Below are positions 63,521 to 64,000 of a stretch of 64,000 nucleotides of DNA, piece after piece. The stretch is from Siphonodentalium dalli (taxonomy: Eukaryota; Mollusca; Scaphopoda; Gadilida; Siphonodentaliidae): the NCBI GenBank assembly GCA_032622095.1, contig CP136065.1, forward strand, positions 207,182,151 to 207,246,150. Reading direction: 5' to 3'. The notes beneath the pieces are model-generated. The model did not search any database, was not told the DNA's origin, and worked only from the letters and a program-made list of their open reading frames with translations. Position numbers and translations under genes: made by a program. Every line of letters begins with the position of its first letter. Position 1 is the first letter of the stretch.

Positions 63521-64000
63521 ATGTTTTTAAACATGCCTGTAAATTTTCAAAACATTTCTCCAATAAATGCGGAGTGCAGAGTGGCTATCAAATAAACTAA
63601 AATATGCAATGAGAAAGGCTTGATTTATTTTTTCGCAGACAGTAATGGCAGATGGTAGACTGAGAACATACTCTAGTTTGGTTTCACAAGCTAGATAATG
63701 TACTGTGGGTTTTTTCCCCAATATTTCCTGTAAAACTTTTCTAACTAAAAACAGCGTTTTTATTTTTTAAACTGTTTTAATAATTAGAATATATCTCTCC
63801 TATTGTGAGTGTGAACAGGTATTGTTATAATACTATAGCATACATTGCTTATAGAGAATAATAATTTTCACATTTAAATTTATAGTTTGAAATTGAGAAT
63901 TTTGGAAAATCACAAATGGGGCGCCCCCACAAATAGTTTCTCACTTCAAGATATTCCGCGTCAGTGAATACTGACGAAAACTTCGAGCAGGGTTCATCTG
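63521..64000. other. Non-coding end of window
   Basis: No coding frame or repeat boundary recognised. Confidence 0.4.

Noticed and set aside
1-64000. tRNA, rRNA or autonomous transposase/reverse-transcriptase genes
   Set aside because: No cloverleaf, ribosomal or polymerase/transposase motif was recognised by eye. A tRNAscan and translated search would be needed to exclude small or degraded ones.

Overview
The window looks like AT-rich nuclear DNA from an invertebrate animal. Coding exons are short and far apart, with GT-AG splice sites and long introns, and most of the sequence is transposon-derived. The main recognisable exon encodes a Mab-21/cGAS-like nucleotidyltransferase. A second large exon encodes an NHL-like beta-propeller. 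This gene content and the mix of Helitron, hAT-like and piggyBac-like non-autonomous elements would fit a lophotrochozoan such as a mollusc, but the sequence alone does not fix the taxon.

Genes. Everything convincing is on the + strand. A candidate first coding exon lies at 1798-1955. A 41-bp exon lies at 9211-9251, the Mab-21/cGAS-like exon at 18071-19438, a charged linker exon at 27406-27578, and a propeller exon at 49415-50641. The last four join in a consistent reading phase (1, 1, 0). They could form one gene of about 41 kb encoding roughly 935 residues: nucleotidyltransferase, linker, then propeller. That fusion is inferred from splice phase, not shown. A possible alternative last exon lies at 32486-32538.

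Mobile DNA. Several non-autonomous DNA transposons can be delimited to the base by terminal inverted repeats and target-site duplications: 2315-2874, 31072-31859, 61699-61898 and 62432-63127 (8-bp duplications), 46342-47137 (5 bp), and 3760-4204 and 60271-60714 (TTAA, piggyBac-like). The TTAA family carries paired 69-bp near-perfect hairpins. At 12010-17120 five Helitron-like units stand head to tail, each starting TC and ending in a hairpin followed by CTAG. Further element ends lie at 51968-52723 and 52958-55670.

The largest structure is an inverted repeat with 6,750-bp arms (32453-39202 and 39479-46228) around a 276-bp spacer. I found only two mismatches between the arms. It sits in the presumed intron before the propeller exon and contains no recognisable gene. 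It is either a very recent inverted duplication, a palindrome kept uniform by gene conversion, or an assembly fold-back.

The rest (1-1797, 9980-12009, 19439-27405, 47143-49414 and the last 10 kb) is non-coding as far as I can see, apart from old diverged duplications. I recognised no rRNA, tRNA, CRISPR array or transposase/reverse-transcriptase gene.
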